Source of the DNA: Corallium rubrum | Taxonomy: Eukaryota > Cnidaria > Anthozoa > Scleralcyonacea > Coralliidae | DNA: 64,000 bases | Assembly: GCA_964035015.1 (NCBI GenBank) | Contig: OZ036008.1 | Span: 8,148,504 to 8,212,503 of the forward strand | Reading direction: 5' to 3' | Shown: one piece after another, positions 1-10,700 of the stretch | Position numbering within the stretch: the first letter of the stretch is position 1 | How the letters are laid out: every line of letters begins with the position of its first letter | Notes under the pieces: model-generated | Told to the model about the DNA's origin: nothing | What the model saw: only the letters and a program-made list of their open reading frames with translations | Databases searched by the model: none | Made by a program: the position numbers and the translations under genes

Positions 1-255
1 GGGATACAAAGGGGGCACTTTGTGTTGTAAAAGGGGATACAAAGGAGCACTTTGTGTTGTAAAAGGGGATACAAAGGGGCAATTTGTGACTTGTGTTGTA
101 AAAGGGGATACAAAGGGGCACTTTGTGTTGTAAAAAGGGATACAAAGGAGTACTTTGTGTTGTAAAAGGGGATACAAAGGGGCACTTAGTTGTAAAAAGG
201 GATACAGAGGGACTATCTATTGTAAAAAGGGATACAAAGGAGCACTTGGTATTGT
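1..255. repeat. Minisatellite, about 32-bp period
   Basis: About eight imperfect copies of a unit reading GGGATACAAAGGGGCAC followed by TTTGTGTTGTAAAA. Copies vary in G-run length and by small indels. The array runs off the left edge, so its true length is unknown. No coding potential is seen. Confidence 0.9.
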
Positions 256-293
256 AAAATGATGAATTAAAAGGGTCATTTTCTGTTGTATTA

Positions 294-759
294 CAGTCAA
301 ACCGGATGTTCGTTACCGCGCAACATTGCAATATTGAGAGCAACATTGCAATGCTGATTGCAATCAGTAAACAGCTAAGTTGCTAAAAATTCGCATTTTA
401 AATATCAAACTTCACAAGTCAGAATAACTAACTCTAAGTAAACTTCATGATATGCGAACTTCAATATTTAACCCTGTAATCCTGTAATGCCCAAGCGTGC
501 CTTTAGTATTTTACTCTGGCTAACACCAGATGATTTTACCTGTCAATTGGAGACCTCCTGGGCTATGCAGGGTTAAAATGCAAATTTTTTATAGCATCTG
601 ACTTTCAATATTAGAACTTCATATTATGTGAAGTTCGATATTTAAAATGCAAATTTTTAGCAACTTACCAAGGAGTCGTCATGTACTGAATGCAATCAAC
701 ATTGCAATGTTGCTGTCAATATTGCAAGGTAGTGCAGTAAAGAACATCCGGTTTGACTG
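294..759. mobile_element. Foldback MITE, Tc1/mariner type (TA target)
   Basis: The ends are inverted repeats starting CAGTCAAACCGGATGTTC, each flanked by TA (292-293 and 760-761), as in Tc1/mariner elements. The two halves are imperfect reverse complements over most of their length, including AACATTGCAAT motifs and GTTGCTAAAAATTYGCATTT. No transposase frame is present, so this is non-autonomous. A degenerate short repeat (about 475-570) lies near its middle. Confidence 0.8.
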
Positions 760-846
760 TAATAAATACATGTAGCAGTAAAAAGGGCACTTTTCATTGT
801 AAAAAAAAACTACCCAGAAAGACTTGCAACACAGGCTATTGTAAAA

Positions 847-870
847 GTGTGTGTGTGTGTGTGTGTGTGT
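847..870. repeat. (GT)n microsatellite
   Basis: A run of GT dinucleotides of about 24 bp between the MITE and the 3' flank of the RNF34-like gene. The remaining sequence to 1167 is AT-rich and shows no gene. Confidence 0.95.
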
Positions 871-1167
871 GGGATTTCTTCCAAACAAAAATGCTCAAAA
901 CAATGCCAGCATAATTGACAATCCAGCTATCAAACAAGGCAACTTAAAAACATTTTGTGCAATTCACACGTAAAAGTTGCAAAAAAGAACCCAATTAAAC
1001 AATGTATTTACAACTAATTAACTATAGTGATACAACATGAAATAAAAATATCCATTTGACACAACTAAATCTCAAAAAAATTTGCATTGACATAATGCAC
1101 GTCAAGTATTAATAATAACATTAATAAAAATTTTCCTATTTGGCATACTGTACGTCTGAGTCTGTGA

Positions 1168-4100
1168 CTAACTTTTGAAAACACGAACAATTCTTGTAAT
1201 ATTTTGTCTACACATAGGACATTCTCTCATTCTTTTCCCACAGTCCACACAGGTCACCAGGTGTCCACATTCTAGAAGAACACAGTCGACCATACTGTCC
1301 ATGCACACTTTACATAGCTCACTTTCACCAGCACCCATCGTCTCATTTTCAGCAGAAGCTGTAAAACAATTAACAAATGAATTAATTATTATTTATAACC
1401 CTTTAGCTCCCAGACTAGGCAAAACTGGCCCTTTTTTATTTTTCTTTGTCTATGCCAGATGATTTAATTCTTCAAATAAGAACCTCTGGTAATCAATTAA
1501 ACTATTAACTTAGCATATTTGCCTCATCTTTCCTCCTTAATCCTAAAGTTGACTCCCAGTAACGCTACCATAAAGTTCCAAAAGTACAAAAGTAACAACC
1601 CCCAAAAGTAACAGTAAAATTGGACAGCTCGTTGTAAATCCTGACAATAGCAACCCCCCCCCCCCCAAAAAAAAAAAAAAAAAATTTAAAAAAGTAGCGA
1701 TCCCCCAAAGGTAGTAATACACACAAAGAAATCCTGTTTTAGCATAATAATGTTCATTTTTTATAATAATAGGAGATAGAGCGTGTACCGTTGTAGAAGA
1801 TAATGATTTTAGCACCCCAAAGTAACAACCCCCAAAAGTAGTGATCCCTAAAGGCTGCTAGTTCCAAAAGTAATGAGGGTTGTTACTTTCAGAACTTTAC
1901 GGTAGCTAAAACCACCTTCTTTGTTCTTTTACTTAATTGTCTAATGGTAGACAATTTGGTAGTCAAACGATTAATCATAATACTGTACAACAATGACAAA
2001 CAACAATCATGAGTGACAATGATGGTAATGCAATGGTGGTAATGACAAATGAATATGACTGTCCACCGCTCATTCAACCAATACAATACAATATCTTGCA
2101 TATGCCTTTAGTAAAACTGTGTGCAATATGCTGTTTTTTAATCTTTTAAGCTCTTCTTAAGGTTTAGAACACCTAGCTACTAAAAAAACATGAAAGAGTT
2201 TGCATACCATTTTCATTTAATTTTTTAGACTGCCACAACATCAAAGCACGTTGAATAAGTTCATCCTTCTCACAACATCCTTTATAATCAACAAAATTTT
2301 GCTCCAACAACACTTTCAATTCCTTGACAGATAACTTTTGGATATCATTAGCATTTTTTATGTCTTCTAGACGTATGGACTTTGAAGACTTTTGACCCTG
2401 AAAATAAATACAGTAGTTATTTTCGGGCTATGGAATATGTTTAAAAAATGATTAGTCTGTTTTATGAGACTATCGTTGTTATTTGGGAATGATCAATTAA
2501 GTGCTTTCCCTTGAATAACCACACCTCACCCTCTCAAATAAGCACCCATCCAGGGCTCCTATTAAATGTTTTTTAAAAGGAAAAACACCAGGTGGAGTAA
2601 CTTTAAATTTTTCAAAGTTGTACAAGAAAAAGAAACACTTTATTTAAGCTTATATTGTGCAACAATCTACTGTATAAAAGCTATACAACTGGAAAATCAT
2701 TTAAATTACCTGCATTGACCAGACTGTGCTTGGTTCAAAACCTGTGTGTGGTGGTGGTGGTGTTGCTTGATTTTGACTGCCAGTAGTTGAAAAACCACTA
2801 TGCGTTTGGGGCTGCACTTCCCTCACTCCATTAATTCCATCCATTTGAAAAACAGAGTGCAAAAAATCTGGATTTATTACAGTCCGGTTGCTTTGAGTAT
2901 GATTGCTCTGAGTAGAATTATGTGGTGCTCCAGATTGATTGTGCATTAAACCAAAGAAATCTCCAGCAGCAACTTGACGAAGGACAGAATCAACATAACT
3001 TGAGGGAGAGTTTGATGATGAAGAATGAGTGTTAGAGGAAGAATGAGAGTTGCTCCATGGGGTAGAATGAGATTGAGGAGGAGTGTTACTATGTGAATTA
3101 TTAAAGGCTGATTGTGAATGAGGAGTGGTGCTACTAGAATCATTTGAATGTTCTTCATGTCTTTGGTGATTGATAATAACTTCTACTAGATCACGCTTCT
3201 CCCTACATCCTGTTGTAGATACATTATTTTGTGCTAAAAATGCCTTTAATTCTTTTATTGAAAGAAGCATAAGTTCGGATGGAATAAAAGGTTTTGATGA
3301 TGATAAAGCGTGGCATTTGAAACAGTGTTTCATATTTCTCTCAGGAAGACTCTGTCCTTTTCTAAAGCATGATGAGCAGTACAGTAGCTTGCAAACAACA
3401 CAACGATTCTAAAAAGTGTTGAATGAAGAATGTTTTAGTTCAAGTAATCAGAAAAGATTTGATAGTAGTACTTGTACAGTGGAACCTCATTAATACAACC
3501 ATCATCGGGCCAAAAATTAAAAGTGGTCATAATAATGGGGTGGTCATATTAAATATGGGGAAGTATTGCACTGCTTAGAAATATGTATTCAGGCCAGAAA
3601 AAAGTATAGTTGTAATAACAAGATGGTCGTATTAACTGCTGGGTGGTCATATAGTGGGGTGCACTCTAATGGTGGGTTGTAATCAATTCCCTCAGATTTA
3701 GAGAACAAAGGCACAGCAGCCACATCGGTTGGTAGGTACAATAACATCTTAATATAATATTTTTTGTACCTTAACCCTTTCTCAACTGTATCATGTCTTT
3801 TGGAATGATGCAGACGTTAGTACTTTACTCTGGTTAACACCAAACAATTTTACTCATCAAGGGGGGGGGGGGGGGGAGTTTTCAGGCACTAAGGGGTTAA
3901 CCAACATGGCCACCATGTTACATGCAACCTAGCAATACAACCCTTTCTCTGTTAGAGGGGGACATTGGGATTTTTGGTATTGTGGTGTTTTTTGGGTGGT
4001 ATTTCAGTAATTTTGCAGGTTTTCAGGGAGAGCGAGGAACTAATCAAATGAATTGGTAAAAGTTAGGAAATGAACTGCTCAACATTTCTCAGAATGCTTC

Positions 4101-4911
4101 TATTGCCACAACTGTAAAAAAACAACTACATAGGCCACATTGTAAAGTTTGCTAAGTGTGCGGGTAAGACGGATCAAAGGATTGGAAATGCGCAGACAGG
4201 CAGGTAAAAACTGCGCGGATGGCTGGTAAAAACTGCGCAGATATGACACAACCATATTACTTAACTCATTTTGTGCGGATGCAGATATATTTAACCCATT
4301 TTGCGCGGATGCACTTCAAATCTGAAAAAATTGCGTGGGGAAGATCTTCCCTGCGAATGACAAACTTTACAATCTGGTACATAGGCAGTTTAAGTTGGCA
4401 GTACAGTACACTAAATCTTACCTTGTAAATATTTAATAAGGTATTAAGCTTACGTCATTAAATATGTTTGTATATATGTACAGCACTATATTGTGTCAAA
4501 AAATTCTAGTTGTAATTTCCTGACAACAAACAAATTGTTCAGATAATCAGCGTGTGTTTCAGAAGAAATGGCTTATCTACTTTGACAAAATCGACTAAAA
4601 TATGTGATACAGAAAGCCGGTTGTCATCCAGTTAAGTTTCATCAAAAATTGTTTTAGTTATTCTCTTGTGTGTTGTATTAAATGGATGTTGACTTATTTC
4701 ATGTTGATTACTTAAATCTGGTCTCAACCGCATTCTGTGATCGCTAATTTTCTAATTTTGTCACACAGCGTTTTCTAATTTCTAGTTCGACACAAAAATT
4801 CATGATCGTTTGAAGCAAAACAGGAAATATATATATATTTGCGTAACTCACCTTTCGTTTGAATAAGGAAAATGCCAATGAACAACTACCACACAAGGCA
4901 GTTGAACTCAT
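1168..4911 (-). CDS. RNF34/RFFL-like RING E3 ubiquitin ligase, four coding exons
   Basis: My spliced model is complement(join(1168..1358, 2208..2397, 2710..3408, 4852..4911)), 379 codons, close to vertebrate RNF34/RFFL (about 360-370). All junctions are GT-AG and keep frame: donors GTGAGT, GTAATT, GTATGC; acceptors TTTTTAG, TTTTCAG, TTTACAG. Exons 1-2 encode an N-terminal FYVE-like zinc finger (CGSC, CVVC, CSSC, CFKC). Exon 2 then has a SAP-like helix ending [11 protein letters not shown] and a long Ser/Asn/Thr/His-rich linker. Exon 3 has the second SAP-like segment ([26 protein letters not shown]). Exon 4 is the C-terminal C3HC4 RING ([22 protein letters not shown]) ending VFKS. This domain order is diagnostic of RNF34/rififylin, which in vertebrates ubiquitinate caspase-8/10, p53 and other targets; the substrates here are unknown. 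The ATG is supported by its position just before the first Cys pair. The gene lies outside the duplicated array. Confidence 0.88.
1564..1906. mobile_element. Foldback MITE in the last intron of the RNF34-like gene
   Basis: The left end GCTACCATAAAGTTCCAAAA and the reverse complement of the right end (GCTACCGTAAAGTTCTGAAA) are clear inverted repeats. Inside are reiterated AAAGTAACAACCCCC and AAAGTAGTGATCCC motifs plus homopolymer C and A runs. It lies wholly in the intron between 1359 and 2207. Confidence 0.7.
3478..3665. repeat. Dispersed repeat, probably a DNA-transposon end
   Basis: The sequence starts ACAGTGGAACCTCATTAATAC and contains repeated GGTCATATTA and GGTCGTATTA phrases. This start resembles pogo/Tigger-type terminal repeats known in animal genomes; the family assignment is inference. 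It lies in the first coding intron of the RNF34-like gene. Confidence 0.4.
3772..3900. repeat. Short palindromic interspersed repeat (TTAACCCTTT...GGGGTTAA)
   Basis: An element of about 110-130 bp bounded by TTAACCCTTT and AGGGGTTAA, with the internal phrase TTTACTCTGGTTAACACCA and a long G run. Diverged relatives with the same phrase order (TTTACTCT, TAACRCCA, ATTTTAC, TCAA) occur near 475-570, 1398-1500, 15945-16050, 22760-22890 and in every D block, so this is an abundant short family. Confidence 0.6.
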
Positions 4912-5387
4912 CTTGTCAAAGACAGTACGATTTATACGTAGGTTTTTACATCAAAATGTCACAAAAAGGTTCATAACGCCGTAGCGATGGTGTCATATCA
5001 TCCCACCGCACAGGACAAAGAATGAAAGAAATCCTGGCCGCCCCCCACCCCCCTAACCTAACCAACCCAAACCCCCTCCAAGCCAATGCGCACGAAACTG
5101 GTGTTTATGAGACGAAACCATGACGAAACTAAGGTTTTTCAAAAGAAAAGGGGAAAAAATTCGAAGAAATATCCCGGTCGCTTTACTTCATTAGTTTTTG
5201 AAAGTTTTTGGTCACTCTACATACATTGAAGTACTTCATGTAATCCCATGTTAATCTGCGCACCATAGATGCCTGCAACTGCGCGCGAGAATTGTTTGCG
5301 CCACCTCGCAAAAACACACTATTGTTATCGAAACTCCTGCCGGATTAGATTTTACCAACTCAAGCTGAAAACACTAATAACGTACAA
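4912..5387. other. Upstream flank of the RNF34-like gene; no gene seen
   Basis: This stretch runs from the RNF34-like start codon to the first duplicated block and should hold that gene's promoter. I see a C-rich tract (about 5039-5075) and no convincing coding exon or TATA box. Confidence 0.5.
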
Positions 5388-5629
5388 AAATAAATTAGAT
5401 GACGCGATCTGACGTGATCCATGCGTATGTCCCAATCTCCAATTCTTCATGGTGATAGATTATCGGGTAACAACCAATCAAAACACACATAGAAACACAA
5501 GGCCACTTCTGGCGAGTTGAAAGTAGGACTGTGATGCAGGTTTAGATGAACACCGCTGCCAAACATTTTGCGCATGCGCGACGTCCGAGCTCGTAAAATG
5601 AGCGGGAAAACACTGAAATACACGCGTAA

Positions 5630-6010
5630 AAATCTCGCATGTTGTTACAACATTGTTGCCTGAACAATGCTGTAACAACTTGCAACACTGCTGTAACGAC
5701 GTGTTGACATATGTGAACAACATTGATAAATGAACATTGTTCATCATTGTTTCAACAGGTTGTTACTGCTTGATGAAACAACAACCGTTGTTCATGCATG
5801 TTGTAACAACCGAAGAACGTGTTGATACATCAACCATGTTCACCATTGTTGTAACATTGTTGTCCATCGTTGTTATTTCGTCATGCTGTTACAACATGTT
5901 GTATCATGTGCGAACAACGTTGTTGGCTATAAAAAATGTGCTGTTGGAACAAATTGTTCATGACTGTTGATTTATCCGTGAACAAGTTGTTCGAATCATA
6001 AGTGAACAAT
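5630..6010. repeat. Palindrome-rich repeat with reiterated TGTTGTAACAACA motifs
   Basis: Dense variants of GTTGTTACAACATTGTTG and TGAACAATGTTG, many nearly self-complementary, ending in (AAT)n and AATAAACTTTATTT. The same cassette recurs at 43165-43520 and 63385-63775. Open frames here (for example 5478-5747 and 5737-5970) only translate the repeat. The segment 6010-6165 looks like a reversed LINE 3' end, which is uncertain. Confidence 0.75.
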
Positions 6011-6404
6011 AATAATAATAATAAACTTTATTTCAGTGTCTAGATTCTTTAGCATTGACAGCTAATTGGGGACACTATTTACCTAAATTAGTTACATAAA
6101 ATGTTTCCTAACATTTAAAAATAATCCTCCAAGATACAAAGAAGAAAAGCCGCGACCTGCGTTGAGTTCACCTTGAGAGAGTACCAAGATACGAATCTTC
6201 TTCCTTCAAGCTCTCCTTCAACCGAGGTACGAAGAACAGCCATCGTTTCTTCAAACTCTCCAAGATACGAAAAAGAAAGGAATTACGTCGTCTTCTTGCC
6301 TTCTTCGAAGTTGAAATAAGGTCTTTGCCTCTTTCTTCTTCTTCGACTCTTTCTTCTTCTTCGATCAGAGTCGCCTTCCTTGAACAAACAGCCTGCTCGC
6401 AGGC

Positions 6405-6560
6405 TAGAGAACAAACAGAATTTGTTGGCAACTTGTTCACGGCGAGCAGCACAACATTGTTCACGGCGAGCAGCACAACATTGTTCACGCCTGTTGACAA
6501 CCGTGAACAAGTTGTGCGTTTTTACGCGTGTATTTGGACTGGTCCGGGAGTCCCACACAA
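6405..6560. repeat. Distal part of the GTTGTTC/ACAACATTG repeat
   Basis: TTCACGGCGAGCAGCACAAC occurs twice in tandem here but once in A' (about 43906-43930), a small expansion. TTTTTACGCGTGTATTT here is the inverse of AAATACACGCGTAAAAA near 5615, so the stretch 5615-6535 may be one element bounded by these inverted ends. Confidence 0.55.
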
Positions 6561-6595
6561 AAGTTAAAATTATAAGCATATCACCAAAAAGATAA

Positions 6596-7665
6596 GGCCA
6601 TAGGAATGAAAGTATTAGAATACCGTCCGAAAATATTTGAAAAGTAATGCGGGTTTTTTTCATTATTCATTATTCATTATTTAGCAATTTTGATATAAAG
6701 TACATATTTTTGGTGCATAAAAGTGATTTTAAGGGTACATGCACCCACAATAAAGTCATGCGCAGTTTGTCTTGGCAGATTATGCATGACATTTTATAGG
6801 AACTTGCAGAAAATACAAACCCCAAGAACGTTTTATATACTCATCTGTACGTTTTTAGAGGTGTGCTTTTGTTTATATTCAGACAGATATTAAAACCGCC
6901 TCTCCAAACAAACAAACAAACAAACAAACAAACAAACAAACAATATATCCACGAGGATCGAACGAACGCCATCAGTTATAAAACACGTGTAAACACCATT
7001 TCTGCGCCCACGTTCAATATTACATTTGGTATGCGTTGATGCAAAAAAATCTACCAAATCTTTCACCCGTTGCTCACGTTGTAACCAATAAACTACTGTA
7101 ATTGTAAAGGCATTGTATGCAGTAAGTTACTGGAAATTGTTTAATTGTAAGATGCGATTAAAACTCACTGCGCATCCCACAATCTTTGTCAAGAACTGTT
7201 GACCATAAATTAAAAACACTATTAGGGGGTTGGACGGGGAGGAGGTGGCTTAACCCCCCCCCCCCCCCCCCCCAACACTTTTCAAGTTAGGGTTAGGGTT
7301 ACCCCCGGGAAATTCACATTTTTGAGATTAGGGTTAGGGGGTTCGGGGGGGGGGGGAAGGGTTTCATTAAAAACCTCTTTATTAAACAATTTCCAGTAAC
7401 TTACTGGATACAATGCCTTTACAATTACAGTAGTTTATTGGTTACAACGTGCGGATCGGCTGAATCTTTCGAAGTGATACTTTTAACTTTTTATACACGT
7501 TAATTTTGTATTATAACCTGATTTGCTGATTATACCAGTTTTATGTTAAAATACCTGAATCTTTCAGCAAATAATGAAAATTTTATAAATAATGAAAATT
7601 TTTGCACGGGGCTTTGAACTGACGTGGGCGGTGGACGGTATTCTAATACTTTCATTCCTATGGCC
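6596..7665. mobile_element. PIF/Harbinger-like non-autonomous element (TAA target)
   Basis: Terminal inverted repeats start GGCCATAGGAATGAAAGTAT and extend over 33 bp (6596-6628 and 7633-7665). A 3-bp TAA duplication flanks it (6593-6595 and 7666-7668), and A' has the empty site with a single TAA near 44040. A TWA target and GG-starting ends fit PIF/Harbinger. Inside, a second inverted pair (about 7078-7145 and 7383-7449) surrounds a C/G-homopolymer region with two short TTAGGG runs. No transposase is encoded. Confidence 0.85.
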
Positions 7666-7783
7666 TAAGGTAGGTAATTTGTACTTTTGTACATGGCTTC
7701 TTGGTCACTATTGTAACATATTCTGAAATAATCCCTTCGTAATTTTCACGATTTTTTTTAAAACACAAATGAATAGTCGAGTC

Positions 7784-10700
7784 TTACTTAGTCTTCACTG
7801 TCTGGTTGTTGTTGCCACGGTTAGTTCCCACTTCTCTAGACTTTCTCAAAGTCCTTTAAAATAAGTTTTCAAACATTTTTGACCTTTCGACATTTACTTC
7901 TCTTGCAATGTTTACTCAAATCTCGTTCCCAGACCCGCGCGTTCCCATAGTCACAATTTTTATACTCTAGCAAATTCACGCATGCGCAAACGTTTGGCAG
8001 CGACGCAGATCAAGGCATATCAAGATATCGAGGCATATCAAAATGAAAATCCTTGTCACAGTACATGCCTGCTCTTTTACAGACAAAAGATTTTGCTTGT
8101 TTTTGATTTTCTGGAAAGAACTAGGGAAAACTTTTCTTAACTATTCCGTTAACCAAATTTTGGTGAATCTCTTTCATGGAGTTCTTGTAATGTCTGGAAT
8201 GAAAGATTAAGAAGTGCAATGAATATTAACAACAGAGGAAATAACTAATTGATTTTCAAGTACAATTGTTTCAAGTACAATTTCATGTACAATTCAATTT
8301 CATGTACAATTTAATTTCATGTACAATTCAATTTCATGTACAATTCAATTTCATGTACAATTCAATTTCATGTACAATTCAATTTCATGTACAATTCAAT
8401 TTCATGTACAATTCAATTTCATGTACAATTCAATTTCATGTACAATTCAATTTCATGTACAATTCAATTTCATGTACAATTCAATTTCATGTACAATTCA
8501 ATTTCATGTACAATTCAATTTCATGTACAATTCAATTTCATGTACAATTCAATTGCATGTACAATTCAATTTCGTGTACAATTCAATTTCGTGTACAATT
8601 CAATTTCATGTACAATTCAATTTCATGTACAATTCAATTTCATGTATAATTCAATTTCATGTACAATTCAATTTCGTGTACAATTCAATTTCGTGTACAA
8701 TTCAATTTCGTGTACAATTCAATTTCGTGTACAATTCAATTTCGTGTACAATTCAATTTCATGTACAATTCAATTTCATGTACAATTCAATTTCATGTAC
8801 AATTCAATTGCATGTACAATTCAATTTCGTGTACAATTCAATTTCGTGTACAATTCAATTTCATGTACAATTCAATTTCATGTACAATTCAATTTCATGT
8901 ACAATTCAATTTCATGTACAATTCAATTTCATGTATAATTCAATTTCATGTACAATTCAATTTCGTGTACAATTCAATTTCATGTACAATTCAATTTCGT
9001 GTACAATTCAATTTCGTGTACAATTCAATTTCGTGTACAATTCAATTTCATGTACAATTCAATTTCATGTACAATTCAATTTCATGTACAATTCAATTTC
9101 ATGTACAATTCAATTTCATGTACAATTCAATTTCATGTACAATTCAATTTCGTGTACAATTTAATTTCGTGTACAATTCAATTTCATGTACAATTCAATT
9201 TCATGTACAACTCAATTTCATGTACAATTCAATTTCGTGTACAATTCAATTTCATGTACAATTCAATTTCGTGTACAATTCAATTTCGTGTACAATTCAA
9301 TTTCGTGTACAATTCAATTTCATGTACAATTCAATTTCATGTACAATTCAATTTCATGTACAATTCAATTTCATGTACAATTCAATTTCATGTACAATTC
9401 AATTTCATGTACAATTCAATTTCATGTACAATTCAATTTCGTGTACAATTTAATTTCGTGTACAATTCAATTTCATGTACAATTCAATTTCATGTACAAC
9501 TCAATTTCATGTACAATTCAATTTCATGTACAATTCAATTTCATGTACAATTCAATTTCGTGTACAATTCAATTTCGTGTACAATTCAATTTCATGTATA
9601 ATTCAATTTCATGTACAATTCAATTTCGTGTACAATTCAATTTCATGTACAATTCAATTTCGTGTACAATTCAATTTCATGTATAATTCAATTTCATGTA
9701 CAATTCAATTTCATGTACAATTCAATTTCGTGTACAATTTAATTTCGTGTACAATTCAATTTCATGTACAATTCCATTTCGTGTACAATTCAATTTCATG
9801 TACAATTCAATTTCATGTACAATTGTTTCAAGTACAATTTATATCCTCATTATAATAATTCTATCGGGCATCGTGGTGTATTTTGCGGGCTAAAATGGAG
9901 AATTCAGTTGATCTGATCCTACCAGTTTTAACAGTTCTAAATCACTATTCATTTGTTGTTTATGGAATTGTATACTTTAACTGTATTGTCAATACTTTGG
10001 AGCAAAGATTGTTTTGATGACAAATGTTGCGTTTTTCTGCCAAGTTACAGAATTATGTAAATATGTGTTGCAATGAAATACACGCGAAGGTAGGCACTGT
10101 TCAAGATACTGTTCACCGTATATTGTCTTTGATTTTCTTCCAAATGCCCACTAAAATTATTACAATAGTAATACAGTTGATGTTCTTGGGCATAATTTTT
10201 TTTTTGGTCCTTCTCTTCTTCGGCTCGGGCTAAAATGAGCCTGAGTAGGGCCAAAACATATATTTGTGCTTGCAAACATCAACTCTATTGTTATAAACAA
10301 ACCTCCATTTATCCCCCAACATCTCGACATTCTCCTTGTGTTTTGTAACATCCTCTTGAACGAGAGCCAATTCCGCTCTAATCAAATGATGTAAGAAAAC
10401 TACCATGAACATATGATGACAAGTTGTTGGCTCAAATGTTTTAAAAGATTTTTTTTCTGGGCTTATACTTGCGGAAGGGACTATTTTCGGAAAAAAAATT
10501 ATAATTGCACAAAATTCAATTTTCCGTTTCAACATTGCAAAGTTTGATCGTCTAAAAGCTATGATATCGGCTTCAATACGGACACTGCGATCATTTTAAC
10601 AATACTGGGGCGTTTTGGAAGTCGTTAAACTAGCTTCAAATATCAAATATAATAGTTAACCGTGACTATAATAGTTGACCACCGTCGTCGTCCTAGCATC

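Noticed and set aside
5478-6663. Several 70-126 codon frames in block A, repeated in A' and the third copy
   Set aside because: They follow the GTTGTAACAA palindromic repeat and change frame between copies.
7290-7345. TTAGGG runs suggesting an internal telomere
   Set aside because: Only two or three units on each side of homopolymers inside a transposable element; too short.
8266-9893. Overlapping open frames of up to 281 codons (repeating YNSISCTIQFHVQFN)
   Set aside because: They are translations of a stop-free 17-bp satellite; all three frames stay open and the sequence is intronic.
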